Positions 1-5,775 of a DNA stretch of 8,044 nt are shown piece by piece. Both the position numbers and the translations under genes were made by a program. The stretch's first letter is position 1; each line of letters opens with the position of its first letter. The notes under the pieces were generated by a model that had not been told where the DNA came from, did not search any database, and saw only the letters and a program-made list of their open reading frames with translations. The stretch is from UM-FILTER-49-7 sp964599895 (GTDB taxonomy: Bacteria; Acidobacteriota; Holophagae; Thermotomaculales; Thermotomaculaceae), in contig CAZRHT010000082.1 of assembly GCA_964599895.1 (NCBI GenBank), forward strand, positions 1-8,044, given 5' to 3'.

Positions 1-2
1 CC

Positions 3-29
3 CTGTTTCCTGATAAGATAGACGAGTGA
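3..29 (+). CDS. Possible 3' end of an upstream gene (last 8 codons)
   Basis: One reading frame from the left edge gives LFPDKIDE followed by TGA at 27-29. The other two forward frames also stop quickly (TGA 11-13, TAG 19-21), so which one is the true end cannot be decided from so few codons. The context of a tightly packed operon makes an upstream secretion gene ending here plausible, but eight residues cannot identify it. Confidence 0.2.
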   Translation: MFPDKIDE

Positions 30-56
30 ACAAACTTTCACGACCGGCGAGTCGTC

Positions 57-66
57 AGGGTAGGTG
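57..66 (+). promoter_or_regulatory. Ribosome-binding region of gspE
   Basis: A purine-rich AGGGTAGGTG precedes the ATG at 69. The AGGG at 57-60 has an 8-base spacing, while the AGGTG at 62-66 is too close to be ideal. This supports the ATG at 69, which also gives the normal start of the N-terminal domain. A small 5-bp inverted repeat (40-44 with 51-55, 6-base loop) lies just upstream and is too weak to call a regulatory structure. Confidence 0.5.
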
Positions 67-68
67 AA

Positions 69-1748
69 ATGAAGAAACTGGGCGAAATTCTGGTTGAAAT
101 GAACAAGGTGGATGAACGGGATGTGGAGCGGTCGTTGCGTCTTCAGAAGGAGAACGGCCAAAAACTGGGGAAGATACTATTGTCCCTGGGCTACATTACG
201 GAAAAGGATCTGGTGAACGCACTGGTGACCCAGACAGACATACCGGCTCTTATCGGTGAGCAGGTTCCTGAAGAGATTGAAAAAAGAGAGGATATCTCGT
301 TGGCATTCCTGAAGGGCCATCGGATGATTCCACTGGAAGAAGACAAGGGGCAGTTGACGGTTCTGATGGATGATCCCTTCGATTTTGAGTCAGTGGAAGC
401 ACTGGAAACCCTGACCCATTACCAGGTACGTCCCATTCTTGGTATTGAGGCGGAGATTATGGACGCCTTATCCCGGGTGTACGAGGGAGACAACGGGGAT
501 GCGGTCGTTGCCGGCATGGATGATATGTTCGGCGAAATTGATGAAGACAACATCGAGCAGTTAAAGGACCTGGCTTCTGAAGCGCCGGTGATCCGTCTGG
601 TTAACCAGATGATTTCCCGGGCTGTGGAGATGAAAGCCAGTGATATCCACGTGGAACCCTTTGAAAAGACATTGATTATCCGTAACCGGATTGATGGGGT
701 TCTGCATGAGGTGGAAACACCTCCCCGGAACATTGCCCCTGCAGTAATTTCCCGCATCAAGATTATGTCACGACTGGACATCGCGGAAAAACGGGTACCC
801 CAGGACGGACGAATCAATCTCAGGGTGCTGGGAAAGGAAATCGACCTTCGAGTCTCTACCGTGCCGACCCTCCATGGAGAATCGGTGGTGATGCGTATTC
901 TGGATAAGGGCAGCATTCAGTTGTTCGACCTGGGAAAACTCGGCTTTCCCAAGGACACCTATGGCCAGTTCCAGAAACTGATTCACCGTCCTCACGGGAT
1001 TATCCTGGTAACCGGTCCCACCGGGAGCGGTAAGACGACCACGTTGTATGCTGTTCTCAACGGTCTCAACAGCCCGGACAAGAAAATTATCACGGTGGAA
1101 GATCCGGTGGAATACCAGTTGGAAGGAGTCAACCAGATTCACGTGAACCCCCAGGTAGGGCTGACCTTCGCGTCGGGACTTCGGACCATTCTCCGTCAGG
1201 ACCCGGACATTATCCTTGTGGGTGAAATCCGAGACAAGGAGACGGCGGATATCGCAATCCAGGCTTCCCTGACCGGTCATCTTGTGTTGTCCACGCTCCA
1301 TACCAATGACGCTTGCGGCGCTATTACCCGCCTTCTGGACATGGGTGTGGAGGATTACCTCATTGCGTCCACCGTAGTCGGTGTGCTGGCCCAGCGCCTT
1401 GTTCGGGTTTCCTGCCCGGATTGCAGGAAGCCGGTTCAGATGACGCCAGAGATGTTGAAGGATTTCGGGATGCCGGTGGAAGCGGGTAAACCGCTTCCCA
1501 CTGCCTATTCCACCGAGGGCTGCAAGGAATGCGGACTTACAGGGTATGTGGGGCGGAAGGGAATTTTTGAATTCCTCCCGGTGGACGATGAAATCCGGAG
1601 CCTCGTTCTTGGAAGGCCGGACAATCCGAAGCTGCGTGCAGCCGCAAAGCGAAAAGGTATGCGTTTTCTTAGAGAAGACGGTTTTATGAAGGTCCTGGAC
1701 GGAATGACGACACCGGAGGAAGTGCTCCGGGTGACGCAGGAAGAATAG
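69..1748 (+). CDS. gspE: Type II secretion assembly ATPase GspE
   Basis: This is the cytoplasmic secretion ATPase (PilB/GspE family, hexameric) that powers pseudopilus assembly by ATP hydrolysis while docked on GspL and GspF. Residues 1-150 form a T2SSE-N/MshEN-type domain with two tandem motifs (KLG...Q at 3-26 and 32-55). A linker of about 140-165 leads to the RecA-like ATPase. Visible motifs are Walker A GPTGSGKTTT (316-325, K322), the Asp box VEDPVEY (343-349), Walker B DPDIILVGE (378-386, E386) and the His box around TGHLVLSTLHTND (402-414). The zinc-binding CM domain is intact: C449-x2-C452 and C485-x2-C488, 32 residues apart, as in GspE and unlike most retraction ATPases. The length of 559 aa is normal. 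The gene is first in the visible operon, and gspF starts one base after its stop. Neighbours F to M separate it from a type IV pilus PilB. Confidence is high. Confidence 0.97.
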   Translation: MKKLGEILVEMNKVDERDVERSLRLQKENGQKLGKILLSLGYITEKDLVNALVTQTDIPALIGEQVPEEIEKREDISLAFLKGHRMIPLEEDKGQLTVLMDDPFDFESVEALETLTHYQVRPILGIEAEIMDALSRVYEGDNGDAVVAGMDDMFGEIDEDNIEQLKDLASEAPVIRLVNQMISRAVEMKASDIHVEPFEKTLIIRNRIDGVLHEVETPPRNIAPAVISRIKIMSRLDIAEKRVPQDGRINLRVLGKEIDLRVSTVPTLHGESVVMRILDKGSIQLFDLGKLGFPKDTYGQFQKLIHRPHGIILVTGPTGSGKTTTLYAVLNGLNSPDKKIITVEDPVEYQLEGVNQIHVNPQVGLTFASGLRTILRQDPDIILVGEIRDKETADIAIQASLTGHLVLSTLHTNDACGAITRLLDMGVEDYLIASTVVGVLAQRLVRVSCPDCRKPVQMTPEMLKDFGMPVEAGKPLPTAYSTEGCKECGLTGYVGRKGIFEFLPVDDEIRSLVLGRPDNPKLRAAAKRKGMRFLREDGFMKVLDGMTTPEEVLRVTQEE

Positions 1749-1749
1749 A

Positions 1750-2982
1750 ATGACCCGGTTTCTTTACAAGGCAACAACCCGGGGCGGTGACATCCATTCC
1801 GGCGAGATGGAGGGAGTTTCCGCAGAAGATATTCGCAACAAATTGAAAGCTGGCGGGATGATTCCCTTTGAGGTTGAGGACGCCAGTAAAGCGACCCGCC
1901 AGGGGTTCAGAAATCTGGATATTCGGTCGATGTTTCGCAGGGGCCGCAAGGTCAAGACCTCGGATGTACTGGTCTTTACTGAAAAATTCGCGGTTCTGCT
2001 TAAGTCCGGCCTTCCCCTGGACCGCTCTCTTTCACTTCTCGTAGAGCTTTCTGAAAAAGAAGGAATCCGTGCGGTGGCAGAGACGCTGCTCAAAGACGTG
2101 AATGCGGGAAAATCCCTTGCGGACAGCATGGAGACACATTCTGAGTTTTTCCCGAGACTGTACATCAGCATGGTGAGAGCCGGGGAAGCTGCGGGGGTCG
2201 TTGACCGGGTAATGGAACAGCTGCTTTCTTACCTGCGACAAAAGGAAGAGCTCCGGGGTTACATTATTTCGTCCCTGATTTATCCGGCCCTTTTACTTAT
2301 TGTGGGACTTGCAACAATTGTGGTGTTAATGACTTATGTAATTCCCCAGTTTAAGGATATTTTTGACAGCATGAATCAACAATTACCGGCACCGACCCGA
2401 TTTCTAATGGGTATCAGCGATTTTATTCTGGGCTACAAATGGCTCATTCTCATTGTGATTGTCGCTATTGTGTATGGCTATCGACACTGGGTTTCTACAC
2501 CGGAGGGTCGGGCGAAAAAGGATCGAATCCTGTTGAAATTGCCATTGATTAAGCGACTCGTAACGGAAGGGGAAACCGGGCGGTTGGCAGCCACCGCTGG
2601 AATCTTACTCACAAGCGCGGTTCCGCTGATTCAGACATTGAAGATTGTTCAGGAACTCTTATCCAACACAGTGTTTCGCGAAGCAATGGTGCCGGTAGTT
2701 TCCGGTGCCAAGAAGGGGGATGGTGTCGCAGGCCCCATGATGAATACCGGGGTGTTTCCACCACTTGCTGTTCATCTGGTACGTGTGGGGGAGGAGAGTG
2801 GAAATCTGGGGCCCATGTTTGTGAAGGTGGGGGATATTTATCAGGAAAGCATCAAGAAATCGGTCAAGTCATTTCTGGCACTGTTTGAACCGGCTCTGAT
2901 CCTTGTGATGGGTGTGATCGTCGGATTGATTGTGGCTTCTATGATGCTGGCAATATTCTCAATGAACGATGCCCCATTCTGA
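1750..2982 (+). CDS. gspF: Type II secretion inner-membrane platform protein GspF
   Basis: GspF is the polytopic inner-membrane protein at the centre of the T2SS platform. It contacts GspE and GspL and is thought to transmit ATPase motion to the growing pseudopilus. The 410-aa protein has the family plan: a short N-terminal region beginning FLYKATTRGG, a first T2SSF domain from about residue 76 (FTEKFAVLLKSGLPLDRSL), TM1 at about 171-197, TM2 at about 229-246, a second T2SSF domain from about R278 (RLAATAGILL), and TM3 at about 380-404 after FEPALI. The ATG at 1750 has an AGGAAG Shine-Dalgarno at 1738-1743 inside the end of gspE, 6 bases away, so translation is probably coupled. Length and topology are ordinary. 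PilC is the pilus paralogue, but the operon context decides for GspF. Confidence 0.96.
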   Translation: MTRFLYKATTRGGDIHSGEMEGVSAEDIRNKLKAGGMIPFEVEDASKATRQGFRNLDIRSMFRRGRKVKTSDVLVFTEKFAVLLKSGLPLDRSLSLLVELSEKEGIRAVAETLLKDVNAGKSLADSMETHSEFFPRLYISMVRAGEAAGVVDRVMEQLLSYLRQKEELRGYIISSLIYPALLLIVGLATIVVLMTYVIPQFKDIFDSMNQQLPAPTRFLMGISDFILGYKWLILIVIVAIVYGYRHWVSTPEGRAKKDRILLKLPLIKRLVTEGETGRLAATAGILLTSAVPLIQTLKIVQELLSNTVFREAMVPVVSGAKKGDGVAGPMMNTGVFPPLAVHLVRVGEESGNLGPMFVKVGDIYQESIKKSVKSFLALFEPALILVMGVIVGLIVASMMLAIFSMNDAPF

Positions 2983-3047
2983 TGGATATAGAGATGTGCA
3001 ATAATAATGATGAGAAAGATTCTGTTTTTCTGGAAGGAGGGTTAGGA
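2983..3047 (+). other. Only true intergenic gap of the operon (gspF-gspG)
   Basis: Sixty-five AT-rich bases lie between the gspF stop and the preferred gspG start. No convincing promoter or terminator is visible. A 5-bp mostly A/T stem (3013-3017 with 3027-3031) is too weak to matter on its face. The gspG frame is open through the gap from an ATG at 2982 that overlaps the gspF stop (TGATG), but that ATG lacks a Shine-Dalgarno and would give an untypical 30-residue acidic leader. Confidence 0.6.
3034..3040 (+). promoter_or_regulatory. Strong Shine-Dalgarno deciding the gspG start
   Basis: AAGGAGG lies 7 bases upstream of the ATG at 3048. It is a near-perfect anti-16S match and picks this start over the in-frame ATG at 2982. 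The chosen start gives an 8-residue basic leader ending in glycine, as expected of a pseudopilin. Confidence 0.85.
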
Positions 3048-3467
3048 ATGGAAAGACGCAGACAGCGTGGTTTTACACTGATTGAATTGATGGTTGTGGT
3101 CATCATCATTGGTCTTCTGGCAGCTTTTGTGGCGCCGAAAATTTTTCACCGGGTTGGAGAGAGCAGAATCACCGCGGCCAAAAACCAGATGGCGTCACTG
3201 GAAGATGCACTGGATATGTTCTACGTGGACACAGGCCGGTATCCCACCACGGAAGAAGGCATGGCGGCGTTGAATAACAAGCCGGAGACTATCAACCACT
3301 GGAAGGGCCCGTACCTGAAGAAGAAGCTTCCCAAGGATCCATGGGGAAATGACTTTGTGTACAAATGCCCGGGAGGAGAGGGCCGCGATTATGACATTAT
3401 CTGTTACGGAGCCGACGGCCAGGAAGGCGGAGAAGGCGACAACGCGGACATCAATTCCTGGGAATAA
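3048..3467 (+). CDS. gspG: Major pseudopilin GspG
   Basis: GspG is the main subunit of the periplasmic pseudopilus. The 139-aa precursor has leader MERRRQRG, the prepilin peptidase site G8/F9, Glu at mature position 5 (E13), and the hydrophobic helix FTLIELMVVVIIIG onward. The globular part has the family signatures YPTTEEGMAAL, the WKGPYLKKKLPKDPWG stretch, and a C-terminal GADGQEGGEGDNADI loop (121-135) corresponding to the GspG calcium site. Residues C107 and C119 replace serines usual in the YRSPG and DIVSLGADG motifs and may face each other. The gene alone in this operon has a spacer and a strong Shine-Dalgarno, fitting a subunit needed in excess. The next pseudopilin, gspH, begins inside its 3' end in another frame. 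The ATG at 2982 would add 22 residues and is judged not to be the start. Confidence 0.95.
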   Translation: MERRRQRGFTLIELMVVVIIIGLLAAFVAPKIFHRVGESRITAAKNQMASLEDALDMFYVDTGRYPTTEEGMAALNNKPETINHWKGPYLKKKLPKDPWGNDFVYKCPGGEGRDYDIICYGADGQEGGEGDNADINSWE

Positions 3468-3870
3468 AGGGTTTACGCTGGTAGAACTCCTTGTGGTGCT
3501 GATTATCATTGGCATCATGAGTGCGATTGCCTATCCTTCTGTTTCCCGTGGAATTCGAGCCTTCAAGGATGCTCAGGACAAACAGAAGGTGGTGTTGTTT
3601 GTCAAACGGGCATTGCTGGCGGCAAGAATGGACGGCAAATCGAGATTGATTGAAATTGATCCCAAAACAACCGAACTAATTTGTGGAAAGTTGCGGCTGA
3701 ACCCTTTTGAAGGCAAAGAAGAACTTAAGGCTTTGTTAATTAATGGAGATAAGGTGGATGCACTGCCGATTGCACCTTTTTCATTTTTTAAGGCAGGCAT
3801 CCGGTTCAAGGACAGGACATTGACGGTGAATCTTTATGACGGGAAGGTGGATGACAAGTATGATGAGTAG
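3391..3870 (+). CDS. gspH: Minor pseudopilin GspH
   Basis: A minor pseudopilin, recognised by the prepilin site and helix KG/FTLVELLVVLIIIG with Glu at mature +5, and by its place between gspG and gspI. GspH is known to join the pseudopilus tip region. The mature part starts at 3472, only four bases after the gspG stop, so the whole leader lies inside gspG in another frame. The start is uncertain. ATG 3391 has purine-rich GAGAGGG at 3377-3383 upstream and gives 159 aa with an unusually long 27-residue leader. ATG 3349 would make the leader 41 residues. A rare ATT start at 3454 would give a textbook 6-residue leader but has no well-placed Shine-Dalgarno. The globular part (about 110 residues after the helix) is poorly conserved, as is usual for GspH, so the H label rests mostly on gene order. 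Confidence 0.82.
   Translation: MTLSVTEPTARKAEKATTRTSIPGNKGFTLVELLVVLIIIGIMSAIAYPSVSRGIRAFKDAQDKQKVVLFVKRALLAARMDGKSRLIEIDPKTTELICGKLRLNPFEGKEELKALLINGDKVDALPIAPFSFFKAGIRFKDRTLTVNLYDGKVDDKYDE
3844..3850 (+). promoter_or_regulatory. Shine-Dalgarno deciding the gspI start
   Basis: AAGGTGG lies inside the end of gspH, 9 bases before ATG 3860 and 12 before ATG 3863. It abuts ATG 3851 with no spacing and lies downstream of ATG 3836, so those two upstream in-frame ATGs are unlikely starts. Confidence 0.6.
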
Positions 3871-4258
3871 GCAGCGGGGATTCAGTCTTATTGAGGTCGT
3901 GGTGGCTGTGGCGATTCTGGGAATCGCATCGGTGGCCATTCTTCGCCATTTTTCCCAGTCCCTGTACCTGGTCGGCCGGGCATCGGCCCCCGCCCGCTAT
4001 GGCGACACCCTGAAATATTATTTCACCGAGGCGGTCCGTGCGTATGCGACTACTCCTGAAGATGAAATCCATTACGAAAACGATGAGTATGAATTCAAGT
4101 TCAATTTTGATGATCCGACTTTTCCAGAGGCGGGCGACTACAATCTGATCCCAGGCATCACGCTGAAGGAAATTACGGCCCGGGTGCTGTTGAAACCTGA
4201 CGGCCGGGAAATCTACAAACAAGTGACCTATTATGTATTGCCGACAACACAGAACTGA
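3860..4258 (+). CDS. gspI: Minor pseudopilin GspI
   Basis: A minor pseudopilin that in studied systems nucleates the pseudopilus tip together with GspJ and GspK. The start at ATG 3860 gives leader MMSRQRG, cleavage before phenylalanine, and the helix FSLIEVVVAVAILG with Glu at mature +5. The precursor is 132 aa, normal for this family. The conserved run after the helix (HFSQSLYLVGRASAPARYGD) fits GspI, where a first-strand residue pattern follows the TM helix closely. Its start overlaps the gspH stop by 11 bases. ATG 3863 is equally possible and would shorten the leader by one residue. Two further in-frame ATGs upstream (3836, 3851) are disfavoured by the ribosome-binding site. Confidence 0.9.
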   Translation: MMSRQRGFSLIEVVVAVAILGIASVAILRHFSQSLYLVGRASAPARYGDTLKYYFTEAVRAYATTPEDEIHYENDEYEFKFNFDDPTFPEAGDYNLIPGITLKEITARVLLKPDGREIYKQVTYYVLPTTQN

Positions 4259-4871
4259 ACAGGGGTTTACACTTGTGGAGCTGTTGGTGGCGGTGGCCAT
4301 GAGTGCCATCATCGCAGTGGTTCTCTTCAGCCTTCTGGGTGGCAGCATCAGCAACTGGAAGAAGGCGGAAGCGCACATGAACAGCTCATTTCACCGGGGG
4401 AATTTGTACATTCTGCTTTCCACCAAATTGGAAAGTATCCTTCAATATGACTCCAGTGTGGATCCGGGAAAATACTTTTCAGCAGAATCAGATCGAATCC
4501 TGTTTCTCAGCTATCAATCAGTATTGTTTCACTATTTCCCGGTACTGACGGAGATCTATGTGGAAGACGGGAAATTGATGATGAAGGAAACGCCGTTTTT
4601 CTGGGACAGGCCCAACACCGACCTTCCAAAAGCCAGGGAAATGGAATTGACTGACAAGGTGAAAAAACTGAAGATGGGTTATTTGATGCGGGATACAGCC
4701 AAACGGAATGACCTCGGTCAGTGGGAAGATCACTGGGATCCGACTACGGAGAGGGGAAAAACCATGCGTGATATCCGTTTTGAAATTACATGGGAAGAAG
4801 GAGATGGCATGATTGTGAGCCACCCCCTACCCCAGAAGGAGGACGCCCAAAATGCACGCCCGAAGTTCTGA
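4233..4871 (+). CDS. gspJ: Minor pseudopilin GspJ
   Basis: Minor pseudopilin of the GspI-J-K tip complex. The 212-aa precursor carries leader MYCRQHRTEQG, cleavage before F12, and helix FTLVELLVAVAMSAIIAVVL with Glu at mature +5. The length is larger than GspI and GspH and typical of GspJ, and the segment SAESDRILFLSY (about 90-101) resembles the family's central strand. ATG 4233 is the only usual start between the upstream in-frame stop and the helix. It overlaps gspI by 26 bases and has only a weak purine stretch (AAGTGA, 4221-4226), so translation probably depends on coupling to gspI. The tail is highly charged. Assignment rests on class-III leader, size and position before gspK. Confidence 0.9.
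   Translation: MYCRQHRTEQGFTLVELLVAVAMSAIIAVVLFSLLGGSISNWKKAEAHMNSSFHRGNLYILLSTKLESILQYDSSVDPGKYFSAESDRILFLSYQSVLFHYFPVLTEIYVEDGKLMMKETPFFWDRPNTDLPKAREMELTDKVKKLKMGYLMRDTAKRNDLGQWEDHWDPTTERGKTMRDIRFEITWEEGDGMIVSHPLPQKEDAQNARPKF
4836..4842 (+). promoter_or_regulatory. Shine-Dalgarno of gspK
   Basis: AAGGAGG sits inside the last codons of gspJ, 9 bases before the ATG at 4852. It is one of the strongest sites in the window and supports a start that overlaps the gspJ stop by 20 bases. Confidence 0.75.
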
Positions 4872-5775
4872 ACGTGGCTCCATCCTGCTGCTGGTTGTCT
4901 GGATTGTGGCTGCGATGGCAGTTTTGTCAGCCATGCTTTCGCTTCGGGCGCGGGTGTTTCTGAGAAGTCAGGCATATGTCAACGCGCGTACTTCCGGTTT
5001 TCTGGAACTGGAGGGGGGAGTTCAACGGGCATTTTACGATATTCTTCAACTTCCCACTCGAAAGGATCTGAGTCCGGCCCAGAGAAACCAGTCTGTTTTC
5101 AGCTATGAAATTGGTGGAGAAAAGGTGAAAGTGACGCGCATCCCGGTCACATCCAAACTATCAATTCAAAAGGTTCGTCAGGATGTGTGGAGGGAGATAT
5201 TCATGAAGTATGACAAGACAGAAGAAGAAGCCAACGACATCATTGCATCCATTCAGGATTGGGTGGATAAGGACAATCTGCTGCATCCGGGCGGTGCTGA
5301 AGATGACTACTACCAGGGGCGTTCTTTCCCATATTATCCCCATAACGGCAAAATTGAAGATATCCGGGAACTTCTCCTGATCAAAGGGATCGATGAGGAG
5401 ATGTTCTACGGCAGTGAAAAGTATCCAGCCCTGACAGATTTTTTCACGGTTCGGGATGCGGGGGACAAGCTGGATGTCAATTCGGCTTCCCGGGCATTGA
5501 TCCAGACCTTGATGAAAACCACTGACGAGGAAACGGATGCGATACTTGCTGCAAGGGAGGACCAGCCTTTCGAAACAATGTCGGATCTGGCAAATCTGGT
5601 GAGTCCCAATTCTTTTAACAATGCAACCCGATATTTTACAACTACGCCGAATGCCGATATAATGACGCTACGCGCCACGATTTTGCGGGGCAAACAGACT
5701 CTGGCAGTGGAAGAAACCTTCGAGGTGAAAGGGCGCACTATCAAATGGCTGGAGAGACACGAATGGACATACTGA
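4852..5775 (+). CDS. gspK: Minor pseudopilin / tip protein GspK
   Basis: GspK is the large pseudopilin that caps the pseudopilus tip with GspI and GspJ and may contact substrate or secretin. The 307-aa protein has a basic leader MHARSSERG and hydrophobic helix SILLLVVWIVAAMAVL (10-25). It lacks Glu at mature +5, a known hallmark of GspK. Family segments are IQDWVDKDN (134-142), PGGAEDDYY (146-154), a YPHNGKIEDIREL-like stretch, and KLDVNSAS (206-213) followed by a helix-hairpin-helix-like region ending in AAREDQPFETMSDL. The length matches GspK. Its start overlaps gspJ by 20 bases, and gspL begins within its last codons. The acidic residues near 136-152 are in the region where GspK of studied systems binds calcium; that function is inferred here. 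Confidence 0.95.
   Translation: MHARSSERGSILLLVVWIVAAMAVLSAMLSLRARVFLRSQAYVNARTSGFLELEGGVQRAFYDILQLPTRKDLSPAQRNQSVFSYEIGGEKVKVTRIPVTSKLSIQKVRQDVWREIFMKYDKTEEEANDIIASIQDWVDKDNLLHPGGAEDDYYQGRSFPYYPHNGKIEDIRELLLIKGIDEEMFYGSEKYPALTDFFTVRDAGDKLDVNSASRALIQTLMKTTDEETDAILAAREDQPFETMSDLANLVSPNSFNNATRYFTTTPNADIMTLRATILRGKQTLAVEETFEVKGRTIKWLERHEWTY
5751..5756 (+). promoter_or_regulatory. Shine-Dalgarno deciding the gspL start
   Basis: GGAGAG lies 6 bases before the ATG at 5763. The in-frame ATG at 5745 lies upstream of this site and has no comparable sequence of its own, so 5763 is preferred. Confidence 0.6.

Noticed and set aside
40..55. Inverted repeat ACGAC/GTCGT before gspE, considered as an operator
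   Set aside because: Five base pairs with a 6-base loop is expected by chance, and no promoter elements are visible nearby.
768..1301. A 177-codon open frame on the minus strand inside gspE
   Set aside because: It lies wholly within a gene with intact catalytic motifs, has no recognisable domain, and is a shadow of codon use on the coding strand.
3013..3031. Possible small hairpin followed by purines in the gspF-gspG gap, considered as a terminator or attenuator
   Set aside because: The stem is only five mostly A/T pairs with a 9-base loop, and no U-tract follows it.
2982..3047. A 22-residue N-terminal extension of GspG from ATG 2982
   Set aside because: There is no Shine-Dalgarno before it, the extension is acidic and unlike a prepilin leader, and a strong site sits before ATG 3048.
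3069..4300. Similar DNA stretches at the starts of gspG, gspH and gspJ (encoding the GFTL-E helix), considered as direct repeats
   Set aside because: They are diverged coding sequence for the shared pseudopilin helix, explained by paralogy and not by a separate repeat element.
3806..4378. A 190-codon minus-strand open frame across gspH, gspI and gspJ
   Set aside because: It overlaps three well-supported pseudopilin genes, its composition is cysteine/histidine-rich and without any fold signature, and it has no ribosome-binding site that I can see.
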